64,000 bases of DNA from Diphasiastrum complanatum (taxonomy: Eukaryota; Streptophyta; Lycopodiopsida; Lycopodiales; Lycopodiaceae): positions 19,907-83,906 of the forward strand of contig MU832165.1 of assembly GCA_029204225.1 (NCBI GenBank). Reading direction: 5' to 3'. The number at the start of each line of letters is the position of its first letter. Within the stretch, counting starts at the first letter, position 1. A program made the position numbers and the translations under genes. The notes under the pieces were generated by a model. The model made no database searches, was not told the DNA's origin, and saw only the letters and a program-made list of their open reading frames with translations. Below are positions 8,677 through 20,608 of the stretch, piece after piece.

Positions 8677-9491
8677 CAAGGTTGCATCGAACCGCGGTTC
8701 AAACTGCCTTTCACGGTTCGAACCATCGAATCGTTCGGACCCGGTTCGAACCGTTCGAACCGTCTGCTGCCCTAAACCCGTATTCCGAACAATCTACAGT
8801 CCAAACTCCTATGGTCTAGACTCTACCTAGCTAGTAGCTACCTACTACCTAGTACCATTTAATATCCATAATACATAATACATATCAATAATCAGACTAG
8901 TTAGTGACTCAGACTTCAGTGGTCACTAGTAAGTACTAAGTTGTAAGTTGTAACCTGTAACTAGCTAGTAGTCAGTGGTCACTGGTCAGTGCCAAGTGGT
9001 CACTATTATAATTTATCAGCTCTGAGCTCAAGTCTCAAATTTCAATTATACTCCTAATTTCAATTTTCTAAACCCTAAGTTTCAAGTTTGAAGTGGCAAG
9101 TTTCAACTCCAGCATACAAACTCCACAGTCTCGACTCTCCTTAGCAACTTGCAAGCAGATCCTTATACCCTGCAACTTACAACTTACTGCAGTTCTCTTA
9201 AGACAAACTTGGGTCATTATGTTTTGATACGACAGGTCACAGGTCACGACTCTGATCTGATTATCTTGATTCCTGATATCTGTAAATTTGGAGAAAATTG
9301 TTTAGCTATTAGGTGTCTGTACAGTGAATATATGACTTGTACATTAGAAAATTTTTTTTTTTTTTTGAAAAATGGAAAAGACAGGTTTAAACTGTTTTCC
9401 GATTCGAACCTGACCTGCCGGTTCGAACCTCAAAGAATCGGTTCGAACCGGACGGTTCGAATCGACCTGTTCGAACCGGGGTGTAACCTTA
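8677..9491. mobile_element. Non-autonomous hAT-like DNA transposon
   Basis: The 815-bp element has short imperfect terminal inverted repeats, CAAGGTTGCA and TGTAACCTTA. It is flanked by an 8-bp direct repeat CTGCAGAA (8669-8676 and 9492-9499). Both subterminal zones hold clustered GGTTCGAACC-type palindromes, common in plant hAT elements. The interior has no transposase frame and many short CTAGTAG/ACTAGTCA-like repeats. The 8-bp target duplication is the hAT hallmark. A shorter relative lies at 50907-51096. Confidence 0.75.
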
Positions 9492-9499
9492 CTGCAGAA

Positions 9500-9887
9500 A
9501 GTTTTGGCATTCTTGGGTCCGAGGGTCAGTGCTCGAGTCTACTCCTGATTTGGGATGCCATAGACTAGGCATATTGGCCTCATTATTAACAGATTTTGTT
9601 GCATTGGAGACTAGTTTCATACTTTTCTTAGATTTATTAGTTGGCTTTTTTCAGCTTAGATACAGCAGATTCTCCCAGAGTGTCATTGTTCTTTAATAAT
9701 TCACGATTACATTGCATTTTTCTCTCTCTATGTGTTTCGTCGTGTTGATTTGATCAATTATATTTTAGAAGATTTTTTTAATCAAATTTGTTTATGATTG
9801 AACGATAATATAACAGATCCTAGCTCTTGGCAGTGTTGTCTCCATTAAGCAATCAATCAATTAAATGCAATTACTTTTTCTGGGCAG
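9500..9887 (+). other. Intronic sequence upstream of the first recognised DCN1-like exon
   Basis: The stretch is AT-rich and non-coding, ending in a pyrimidine-rich acceptor (TTTTTCTGGGCAG) at 9887. I searched it for the preceding DCUN1 exon and found none. Confidence 0.6.
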
Positions 9888-12800
9888 CTTGTCATTTCAT
9901 GGCACATGAAAGCAGCAACCATGTGTGAATTTTCTAGACAAGAGTTCATTGGGGGACTGCTATCTCTCGGGTGAGCAACTATTTTTTAAGCCTAGGCTTT
10001 GATGCTTACATATCATGGTCTATCTTGAAAAGTCTATGTGGTTGCACTTCGTTGCTATAATACCACTTCATCTTTTCCTTGTAGTATTATGAAAAGTCTT
10101 CTGAATTCAGTTAGTCCTGTGCATTCTTATTTCATGTGGCAGGGTAGATTCAATCGATAAGTTGAAATCCCTTCTTCCTACACTCAGAACAGAGCTTAAA
10201 GATGAACGTAAGTATTTTGAAGTTTGAGTTTTTTCAGCTCAACTTGTATGTTGATATTTTGTGGATAAAAAGAATGAGAAAAAAGAATGTATAGTGTGAA
10301 CACTTCCTTTTGGAATGCTGAACATTGTCATCTTATCGCTGAACTTCCTTATAGCTAAATGACCATGTGTTTTCTAGAGCAAACTGTCTCATTCAATGCA
10401 CCTTTGGGTGATTTGTTACAAAACCTATTTTATATGTAATGGTTTGATTAAACTGGCTTTTGCACAAGGATACTCTATGAAAGTTTTGTTGGTTTTGAGA
10501 ACATGATTACCAAGCAAGCCACACCCCCAAGGCATCAATCCCTTTACTACAAGGAGTTAGTTATACTTTGGGAGGCACTATGAAATTAGTTTTGGCCAAA
10601 GTAGAAGAGATCCAAAGGATGATGAAGTCCTTAAAGATACTTGAAGGTCAGTCCCACCTTTGCGTTATTGCCACTGTACGCCTCTTCCTCTTCAGGCGTG
10701 ATAACCTCTTACTTTCATAGGGCTCTTGTTTGACAAGAATACAAGAGTATTCACAATTCAGCCAACAATGCCTTAGCCCTAAGTATGCTACTTACACGCT
10801 CAACTATGGACTCGTTCTTTCTGTCAGCAACACCATTTTGTTGAGGAATATCTAGAGTAGCAAACTGACGCTTGGTTCCACTTGAGTTGCCGATTCCTTA
10901 GATTTTTTGCTTCAGAAAATAAACCCATACCTTTTGTGAAAACATTGATGAACATCATGAAGTAGAAAGCCCCTCCTACAGATCTAGTTTGCATGGGTAC
11001 ACACAGGTTTGAATGAACAATTTCAAGTACTTGCTTTTCCCCGACTTTTGATGTAGGAAACCTCTTCATTTGTTGTTTTGCAAGTGCACACCCTTCACAA
11101 AAGTAATTGCTCAACTTGATAGAGGGGAGATCCAATTGCTAATTTCAGGGTTGTTAGGGTAAATTTATCATAAAGTGGTTGACTTAGGATTTAAATTGAA
11201 AAAACAGCATTCATAACTAGCGTGATAGAAAGCCAACCATGCTACTATCTTTTGAAATCAAATGTGTGCTGAAGTATGTGTTGATTCCTTTCTAGCCTTG
11301 CTGAAGCCTACCTGTGCTCCCCATAAGAGCGTCAAATGCAGCCCATTAATGTCTCTGTTGACAAAGGAGCCATGAAGAAACACGAAGAACCTTAGTAAAG
11401 AGGTAGAAGATGCTGCACTGAAGGCTACCTGTTCTGTATGTAATTAGCCTCCTTGCAGCCTGTTTTGAATACGCCCATCTTCCTGCACGATATGAAATGT
11501 GCCATCTGCTGTCCTTACTGCCCTCCTTTCTCTGAAAAATAGTGTTGGAAACCATCCCACGATCGTGGATGATGGATGTGTGTGAAGCTTCTATGAAGAA
11601 GTCGTGATGGTGAACAAGCAAGGCGGGTTCCACGAGGGATTTCTTGATGAGACAAAAAACAAACTAAACTAGGTCCCAAACTCCTATGTGGAGGGTCGAG
11701 TCTTTGATGGAAGTTTTTTGGTCTTTCAACAAAAACTTGGGTCCTACACTTGTCCCTTCTGCTGAAAGTGTTGACCTTCCTTATTCCTTATGGCTCCAGC
11801 CCTTTTGTGAAAATTTCCCTATAAACTTGTTTTTGGGATTTGTTGGTGTACATTTAATTTGGTGGGTGATTGTGTTTGTGTGATGCATTATGTTAACTGT
11901 GAATTTTTGTCAAGTTTTTAAGCCGTAGGGGTCAATTATAAATTGGGTAACATATATAGAAGTCTGTTCTCTCATGCAAGATGCGTCAGTGGTATCAGAG
12001 TGAGTCCACAATTGTCCTAAGTCACCAAAGTTGGTATCAGAGTACTGAAAAGTGCAAATCTCTCCCAACAAGATGTCACAATGGAGTCAGAGAATGAAGG
12101 GATTCAACCAACCCCCTGATACCGCTGATGGGAAGTTGGGATCTTGGGTTGAACCATGGATGAAGGCCGGATAGAGCCGACTTGGCAGCCGTAGCTATTG
12201 CTACTGACTACGGTCCAATTCTCTTCCAAGCCCCAGATTGCTTTTGTTGATTTGTTGTAAAATTAAACTTCTAAACAGCAGATAATGTTGAGTAAAACAA
12301 CAGCGGAAAGATATTTACTGCTAGCATGCATTCCAATATTGCAGATCAGACACATCACAGAATAGAGCATTGCGGAAATCGCTTCTATTATCGGAACTGA
12401 ATCTTTACAACTGGAGAAAAGGTTTCAGTCTAGTCAACACCATACTTCTGAGAGAAACCTTTTGCTACCAATCTGGCCTTGTACTTTGATACGTTGCCAT
12501 CAGGTCCATACTTGTATTTGAAAACCCATTTGCACTTTACAGTCTACCTGTCTGCCAGTAATGGCTCCAGATTCTAGACTTTGTTTTGCTCCATGGAATT
12601 TATCTCGTCTTCCATTGCTTTAATCCACTTGTCCTTATTTGGACAGCTGATAGCTTCCTCATACGTTTGAGGTTCTCCGCCAAATCCACAGAATTCTTCT
12701 GATACAGAAGCTGAGCTGTCAGGCACAAATCTGATAGGTGCTCTTCTTTCGGATCTTCTTGGAGAGTCAGATCGATGGCCTTGTCTTTGTCAAGTCTCTT

Positions 12801-14815
12801 GCCTTTGCTGACTACTGAACTGTGGTGAGTAGCCGGTGTCCTGGGTACCACTGAAGGGATTCAACCAACTCCCCTGATACCGCTGATGGGAAGTTGGGAT
12901 CTCGGGTTGAACCGGGGATGAAGGCCGGATAGAGCCGACTTGGCAGCCGTAGCTACTGCTATTGACTACGGTCTTATTCTCTTCCAAGCCCCAAATTGCT
13001 TCTGTCTATCTGTTGTAAAATTAAACTTCTAAAGAATAGATAATGTTGAGTAAAACAACAGCGAAAAGATATCTACTGCTAGCATGCATTCCAATATTGC
13101 AGATCATACTCATCACAGAACAGAGCATTGCGGAAATCGCTTCTATTATCAGAACTGACTTTACAATATTTTCTTGAGCGTTGTCTGTTTCCCAGATCAG
13201 CAAGAGAGGTGTTCTCTCTCACGAGTAATATGACTAGCTATTGCTAATCCGTAAACTCACTCTGGAGCTATCTCAAACTTTTACAGGTCTGTCTTTTCTG
13301 TGTCCATGACTGATATGTCTCTTGATCTCTGTATCCTTCGTTGATCCTTTATGTGATCAATCCAAGGAACTGAGTAGGCTAGAAAACATCTCTAAGGCAT
13401 TTGGAGACAGTGTCGCTTTTTTCCAAAAATGTGAAAAATGCGACAGTGTCGGGACAGTTGGCCAAAATTATTCTCTAAGTGTTTTTGACATAGTGATGCA
13501 ATTTCCTCATGACCAAAAAATGCGAACTGTGCAACGAAACAGTTCAAAAATGCAGACTGTGGGAAACATAGTTCAAAATGCAACATTCAGGAAAAACAGC
13601 AAGGAAAAACTAAGAAAAATGCTAAAGCTTTGAAGGATAGAAACTCTTAGTTTCTTCAGAGAAAGAGTCTTTTCTGCATGCATGTGCCTTAAGACGTGAC
13701 AAAGCATGTGCTGTTAACAAAAGTTTCCTGTTTTTTGAGAATGCATGTTACGATGGGGAAACGGTGCAATCACTTTTGTCATATTACTCTGCAATGTGAG
13801 GTTAGCGTGGAGTTTTATGCTTTCTAACTCCCCCCATTCTGACTTTTTTGCAGACAAATTCAAAGAAATATACAATTTCGCATTCACTTGGGCAAAGGAA
13901 AAGGTGATCATAGTTACTATTTATGTAGGGCTTCTTAATTTTTTTGATTCCCTTGCTGTTATGGCTTATTTGCAGTCTCATAAATGCTTAATGAATTTTC
14001 CATTTTGGTGCAGGGTCAAAAATCTTTAGCCCTAGACACAGCACTAGGTATGTGGAGACTAATGTTTGCAGAACGACCTTGGCCCCTTGTTGAGCACTGG
14101 TGCAATTTTTTACAGGTGATCCAATCTTGAAGCTGTTTTTTGTCTCTTCCATTTTCTTGTAAGCATGGTTAGGGTTGAAAGCTCTACAAGGTTTTGAGAT
14201 TGTAAACCTTATTCATCAAAAGTTTGATGCTCTTGTCACGCATATTGCCATTGCCACCTAAACTCTATGATGGCTGGCTTTCTATCAAAAAACATTCTTA
14301 GTTTCAGCTAATTTATAATCTGTTTTGGATACGGTTTACTCTTATAGCTAAATTTAGTTATTTTTTGCAAATTTTTGCGAAGCTATTTCAGCTGCATCTG
14401 TAATGATCAGAAATCTAATTACAAACTTCAAAGTACAAATCTTGTAGCTCTTTATCCTTCTTTCCCATGTCCTCTATTTAATGTCAATGCACTGGAAAAA
14501 AAAGTTCATAATTGCACTTAACGTTCTGTGCTGTTTTCAGACTAAACATAATAAGGCTATTTCAAAAGATACATGGTCTCAGCTCTTCGAGTTTTCAAGA
14601 GTGAGTTTCTTGTGGGTTCAGTAAATTTGCATTTGGAAAAAATGTCTGATTACTCGTGTTTCCCTGAACGTGAAGAGCTGTTTATTTCTAACCTCAAATT
14701 TTTTGATGAACAGATTGATCCTTCATTATCCAACTACGACGCAGAGGGAGCATGGCCATATCTAATCGATGAATTTGTGGAGTACCTAAATGAAAAAGGA
14801 CTCAGAGTCTTGTAA
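9888..14815 (+). CDS. DCN1-like protein (DCUN1 domain), C-terminal six exons
   Basis: Exons: 9888-9970, 10143-10207, 13854-13903, 14014-14115, 14541-14600 and 14714-14815 (TAA). All introns are GT-AG and phases join exactly. The joined product (about 154 aa) contains [19 protein letters not shown], then [53 protein letters not shown] and [20 protein letters not shown]. These are signature stretches of the DCUN1 (PONY) domain. DCN1-like proteins bind cullins and the NEDD8 E2 UBC12 and promote cullin neddylation. Plant homologues are about 250 aa with an N-terminal UBA-like region, so roughly 100 residues are missing. They are not in the 9.9 kb to the left, so either they lie outside the window or the gene is 5'-truncated. 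Confidence 0.93.
10500..11650 (-). mobile_element. Copia fragment inside DCN1-like intron 2
   Basis: On the - strand, 10824-11135 encodes a Copia pre-integrase/integrase piece: [10 protein letters not shown] (the second CxxC of the integrase zinc finger), then [22 protein letters not shown], where HSD would be usual (the catalytic Asp is replaced by Asn). Flanking sequence to 11650 is decayed and has no clear frame. The opposite orientation to the host gene is typical of tolerated intronic insertions. Confidence 0.6.
11990..12043 (+). other. Tandem primer-binding-site-like motifs
   Basis: TGGTATCAGAGT occurs at 11990-12001 and again at 12032-12043, each one base from the canonical TGGTATCAGAGC. 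They imply a + strand LTR ending near 11989; its other end is not defined. Confidence 0.55.
12097..13160 (-). mobile_element. Collapsed Copia: direct repeats flanking a reverse transcriptase start
   Basis: A block of about 310 bp at 12097-12408 is repeated at 12853-13160, beginning with GAAGGGATTCAACCAAC. Between the copies, the - strand reads into the Copia integrase-RT linker and RT N-terminus: [25 protein letters not shown] and [14 protein letters not shown] (roughly 12700 to 12430), with stops. Both repeats include a CTGATACC primer-site remnant, so the duplicated unit is LTR plus primer site, not an LTR alone. Confidence 0.65.
13161..13740 (-). mobile_element. LTR-derived sequence related to the Copia-2 LTR
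   Basis: The stretch holds AGTGTCG, GACAGT and AAAAATGCGA runs like those in the Copia-2 LTR (20440-20540 and 30890-31080). It probably continues the right-hand LTR of the collapsed Copia to its left. No ends are defined. Confidence 0.5.
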
Positions 14816-14955
14816 CTATTTTGAAGTACTTATAATAACAGCTATATTTTCAAAGCATAATGTACAAGCTACACAATTCACAACTACAATCCTAGCTTTA
14901 ATGGTTGGATTTGAGTTTTGATATGTTAATTCTTGTTAATTTTTATCAATTTTTT

Positions 14956-14961
14956 AATAAA
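14956..14961 (+). terminator. Poly(A) signal of the DCN1-like gene
   Basis: AATAAA lies about 140 bp after the TAA stop in an AT-rich 3' region. Confidence 0.5.
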
Positions 14962-17900
14962 GAGATGGTCTTGAACATGATTTGACTTGTCAGGTGCAAT
15001 ATATAAATTGCTATGACTCATTCTATTCTTAACAGGTTCACTTTCGGTATATAGGATATACTTGGCTTTTCGGTGATGGCTTCTTATGAAGTCTGGTAGA
15101 AACTAATGATTCAAATTTGGAAGTTCTATGTTTGAACATCAAGCAATTCTTTGAACTGTGTCAAGTATAAAAGTTTCACTGACAATATTGCAACTTCAGG
15201 GGATGAGAAAGGCATCTAGAGCAATGGTTTAACACTCAAAAGTAATAATTTATTAGGGTACCAGAGTAATATTGATGCTAGATATCAATTTTAGTTGATG
15301 CAAACGAAAGCTTTTCTACAATAATATGAAGGCATGTGACTACTTGGAGGTGAATAGATCTTCTGTAACTTTGTCCCTGGACAGCAAAACTGGTGTGCGG
15401 TCTTAATCAAAATATTTGCGCTCTTTGACTGCAATAGGCCTTGGCCTCTCCTCTCTGTGTTTGTGTCTAGAGAATACAAAAAGGTAACTGTTTTCCAGTC
15501 AATGCTACATACTGTGTACTTCATTACTTTTTCTGTTGATACTGCTTATAGTGTCCAGGTGCAATGAGTATATGAACATTTGATTAATGTAAAGGCTTTA
15601 TTCAATAATGTGGATGATGTATATCAATCATAAAATGCTTGTTCTTCCTCTCTCCAAATTAAAGCAAGCTGTGGCTGTTTTCACCCATCATAGTTTTGGG
15701 AAAAGGTTAAAAAATAGAAACATCGAGACTCCGAGAAAAAACAAACTCAAAAGGATATTTAGGTATGGGAAAATGAGAAATGGATTAACATGTTATAGTA
15801 GCACTTGTTGGAAAGCGGGAGAAATGAGGAAAGGTAAGAATAATGAGGCGACATTTGTTTTTCCCAAAATGGAGAAAAGTGTGACATGCCTTATTTTTCT
15901 TTTTACTTCACAGTTCTTGTCAATATCTGGAACTCCATTTTCAACCTGGGCACTATTTCTTCATAGTACGTTCCAATACATTCTTAAACAACATACCCTA
16001 GAAATACCTCCTTGGGTGGAGAATTACCTTATTCTAGTGGCTTTGAAAATAAATTTCCTAACGAAACAGCATGCTTGCCAGCAAAGCCAACAAGTTTCTT
16101 CGGAAACTATTCTGCTTCTTATCAATACATAGCGAGTAAGCATGACTCTATGCCATAGTCATCCGTTTCCTCATGTTTTGAGTTTTCTTTGTGCTGGGGC
16201 CTTGTTTCTCATGTACATGGCTCAATGACCTTGGATAGACCACCTTCAATACTGATCATGAAAAACGATGCAAACCATATTATAAGAAGCAATGAAATAG
16301 TGAGCACAAATTACATTGAAGCATAGTTGCCCGTTCTGGAACTTAACCAATTTTTTTTTTTGAAAAAATACTTATTTTTTTAATGAAGGAATCAAGATGT
16401 ACAAATTACAATACATCCTTATTTGTGAAGCAACTATTCATTTTTGAGGTAGCAACAGCCACTTATGATCATATTAGCAAGACTGGCACATAGACAGTGA
16501 TCCACTTTGAAGGCAGCAATTTGTGAGACATTAGCAGCAAACTGTTACTGATCTTAAGAACATGGCTCATATAGCGATTCTAGGATCGATGTGAGCTGCA
16601 AGAATTTCATCATTTTAGCCCGATCCTTTGGCTATAAGCAGCTCTGTATCAGCACACAATCACATAGGTATAGCGACTTCGAGGGCCCATGGTTGCATGA
16701 GTCAGACAAGATGCCATTCTAGGAGCAATGATCTTTAGTCTAATTATTGGAGGTGTAGCTTATTTGTACTTTCTGGAGCAGCGATTGTCTATCTTATTCA
16801 CTCCTGAGGCAACAACATCTGTGTAAGCAAATTATCAACAACAATGTTCAACAATAACAAAATTTATCTAGGTTCTTTGACAACAATTTTATCTAGCATC
16901 TCTCAATGTATTATAGGAAGATCTCGGCCCACATGCGTCACTTTAATACCTGGATTTTTTATTTAAAAAGCAAAACACTCCGGGACCTACTATACGGAAT
17001 GTATGGTATGTTCCGGCCCAAAAGGGTTGAAACGCGTTTTGAAGAATTGAAGACATCTCTAGGATTAGAACACATGATACTCAAACCCAGTTGGCATGTA
17101 TTCGGTGGTTGCATCTTGATGCACCTAACACGATGCAACATATGTGGCACTTTATAAACTTAAAATGAGATTTGATAATATGCTCATTTAGAGTTGATGA
17201 AACTTGCCATCATTCTTGTTGATTTCTATGCTAGATCAACCTTGAGTTTGGTAACATAAGGATGCAAACTAGATCGTGTAAATTTTTCTATAGGATCCGG
17301 TAGGTTGCAACATCATCAAAGATGGGTGGCCACACTCAACACATTTTAAAGAAGAGGTTCACTTCAAGAGAATCAATTATACATGTGCATTTGTTGAGTG
17401 AGTAGTAGCTCAAGGAGCAACTTAAAAATCACTAGCACCTCAAGTTTTTTATCCCTCTTATAAAATCTAGCAAGTGGTGGAGGATTCCATTATGGGATAT
17501 TTCTTAGTTCTTTCATTTGTGGAATGAAAGCAAGTAGCTAGAGCTAGATGAGAGTTGTTGACTTCATGGTGATGAATGAATGACTTATTAGCACCACCTT
17601 GACCTAGTTCCTAGACTCCACAATTGATTGGGGCATCAATAAATAATCATTGGGTGTTCAAAACAATTTCGCCAATAGTTTAAAACAGACATTATTATGC
17701 CCTTGAGTTATTGCATCGTATGGATTTATTAGAATTTATGATGTCATCAAACATAAGATAGTCATCACCTTTCTATCAATCATGCCTTGAATGACTATTT
17801 TGTTATGGTACATGCACAATAAGACTTGGACGTTCAAAGAAATTTTGTAAGCTCAATAAAGAGATATATGGTAATTTAGTATGCCCAATGTGCTTTCATG

Positions 17901-18295
17901 TATACTAGACTTTGTCACCTCACCTCATATCCATGTGCCTTGGGAATTTCATTTGTTGTGGTGCATTTCTTCAACTTGGGACGAAAGATTATATAGAAAG
18001 AAATGCAAATCATTAGCGTATCCTTGTGTTTGGTGTTGTCATCTTGGACAAAGCAAGTCTCTTTTGCGATCAACCATCTTCATGGAAACTTAAAACCTCA
18101 TCAAAACCAAACTATACCTTTCTCCAACAGCTCACTTTTCTTGACATCATTTCATGGTAGAAAAGCCTTCACATGTAGGTCTTTGCTCGGCTGTCAATCA
18201 AGCACTCTTCTTTAACACATCTCTATGACATTTGCAACTTTTAATATGATGTTATGATGTGTTCCTAGCACAATTTCTTGATTTTTAGTAGATTT
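14962..18295. other. Intergenic AT-rich DNA
   Basis: No gene is recognised. A 174-residue frame at 15608-16132 has no recognisable domain and compositional features of chance. At 16905-17100 is a sequence sharing GGCCCAAAAGGGT and flanking bases with 49480-49700, probably a dispersed repeat. Confidence 0.5.
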
Positions 18296-18297
18296 GC

Positions 18298-18375
18298 CTA
18301 AGGGGGGTTGGCTTAGTTGGTTAGCTTGGCATCAAAGTTTATTTGGTCCCAAGTTCGAGCCTTCCCTTGGAAACC
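18298..18375 (+). repeat. tRNA-like / SINE-like sequence with A and B boxes
   Basis: TGGCTTAGTTGG near 18308 matches the pol III A-box consensus TRGCNNAGYNGG exactly. AAGTTCGAGCC near 18352 resembles the B box GGTTCGANNCC. The spacing (about 32 bp between boxes) fits a tRNA head. No full cloverleaf is evident, so a tRNA-derived SINE head is likelier than a tRNA gene. Confidence 0.55.
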
Positions 18376-20192
18376 TGAAAGCATTTTCAGTAACTTCACT
18401 CTCTTTAATATCGTCATCTACATTAAAGCTTTCTTTTCGACATTCATGTCCATCTCTACATGTGCAAACCCTTTCTTTATGATATCTTCACTCTCTACGA
18501 CACTTTTTCCAGATACTTTATTAATAGTCTAGTTCTCCTCTCTTTTTATGTTATTCGTTTTTCTTCTTTGAGTACCCCAAGTATTTCTTAGATTTTGGCC
18601 ATTGGGGGTGTTTGCCATGCATAGAGACTTTGAAGATTTTCCCTTGTTCATCTTTTAAGCTCCATTTTTCTTTGAGCAATTTCGAACACCTTAAAGTTGG
18701 ACTTTTGTGCACAATTTAAAGTTTGGTTTTTAAAGTATGAAATGCAAGCATAAACTCAGGTCCCCTTGGTTGCCAAACTCATTAATCACTTCAGTATCTC
18801 AAAAACATTGAATGACCTTATTGTTCTCATGTTAGACTTAATGCATGTGCGCATGAGATCGATGTGTGACCTATAAATGACTAGAGCAAGTTTGATGTGT
18901 ACAACATAGTCTTTGTACCACTTAAAACTTTCACGAAAAGAAATCCCAAGTTTGGTAAATTTGAAGAATTGATGAAATACGATATCACAAAATTTCAATA
19001 GGGGTCAATACTCTTAAATTCCCTTCTCCACACTTTCTCTTCCCCAATTCGAGGCAAAAATTATAGACCATTTTGGTGCAACATTGCCTCACTTCATTGA
19101 TGTAATATACAAATTGCATTATGAAAATTTTAAATTGAGAGCCTTCGAGTTTGTGTGCAAGTCAAGGGCCCTTATTTAGTTAAACCTTGTTGAAACCATG
19201 TATGATAGAGCTAGTACTTGATCTTTAAATAAATGATGTAGCATCAAATTGAGTATGATGCTCCTAAGGTTTGATCTCAAGATACTTCACATATTGGACC
19301 ACCATGTCATATGTATCACCAACATTTCAAGTATAAGTGTAAACATTTATATACAACTAGCTTTTTTTGGTGCATATTCCATGTGCCTCTAATATTCCTA
19401 TTGTGTGTCACATCACATTGATAAGGATAAGGAAATCGTTCACATGAGGAAAAGAGTGCTTCCTAATTTCAAACTCATTTATCATTTGGTGTTTGACCAA
19501 ATTTTATTCCTTTCTTGTTTCTACTTTATTTTGGAGGGAGCTATTTAGCTTCAAGCTCTCTATTTCACTTATGTTTGAATGGTTTGAATGTATAGTTGAC
19601 ACTTATGAATAGTTCGTCATTTCATAATCAAACCATGCTTTAATTGTTGAGAGTTTTCTAGGGTTTCAAAGGTATGATAATGAGGATGGAATCCTTATGG
19701 CTTGGAAACAATCTATTGTGAAGAATAGGCAATTTCATGTACATAATGAAATCTCACATGTGTGGATCATGTTCCCACGTGTGGAGGGTAGGCATAATTA
19801 CTTTAGTTCATTTATGATGAGTTTGAATAGTCAATAGGCCTTAATCTTGAGTTTTGGGGGTGCTTTGACTTTTTCACCCCTTGTACACATATTGGTAGGC
19901 GATTAGGCCAAAAGTAGTCCATGATGTAGCTCGAGGTAGTGTAGGCTCTTTGCACTTGGCTTGATGGTAGAGGGCTAGTGACATCTAATTTTGTGTTGTC
20001 ATGTTGTCATGTGACCAATCAAAAGAGAGAGACCCATAGAATTGGTCCAATCATGTGTAGGATGTTGGGGTGCTCTCGAATAGATTAGGTGTGGAAGAAG
20101 AGACACAACTCCAACATAGAGAACTTTACAAGATCTTTACCAAAACTACAACAGAGCATTAACTTAGATCGAATGGAGAAATGTCTTGGTAG
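18376..20192. other. Intergenic AT-rich DNA, Copia-3-like scrap at its right edge
   Basis: No coding sequence is recognised. The last 40 bp (20153-20192, ACAGAGCATTAACTTAGATC and on) match 34897-34936 inside Copia-3, in the same orientation. Copia-2 thus probably landed in a relative of Copia-3. Confidence 0.5.
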
Positions 20193-20545
20193 TGTTGGAA
20201 ATTAAGCCCACAATTGTCTCCTTGGAATCACAACTCAGACAGCCAATTTATTTGAAGAACGTCTACAATGGTCTTCCGGCTGATCTCCAGCAAAGAGTAA
20301 CCAATCCTATCATAATTTCAAGTTCAGATGTTAAGTTCAATAATTTGAAGTCATTGAAAACTTGGCCATCTTCAAGGACTTCCACGAGATTAGCATTTAG
20401 AACAAGTCTGCAAAAATACATTACTTTTGCAACAATCTGCAAAAATACTCTAAGTGTCGTGACAATCTATAGAAATGAGCTATGTTTGCGACAACTTCGT
20501 CTTCTTTGCATTTTCCCAAAATGCGACACTTAGGCACAATTCAAC
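20193..20545 (+). repeat. Copia-2 5' LTR, truncated
   Basis: It matches the right LTR from 30667 for about 350 bp (CACAATTGTCTCCTT, CTTCCGG, TGATCTCCAGCAAAG and so on), then diverges. The R/U5 half and the primer-binding site are absent. Confidence 0.8.
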
Positions 20546-20608
20546 AGTTTAAAGTATTTTGCAGCACTTATTTCTGAAGAAGCTAGGCAAAGCTATAAAC
20601 TTTACAGA

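Noticed and set aside
8330-9887. Missing upstream DCN1-like exons
   Set aside because: Read in all frames, no segment matches the expected UBA-like or early DCUN1 sequence.
15608-16132. 174-residue open frame as a gene
   Set aside because: No recognisable domain, intergenic AT-rich context, no supporting signals.
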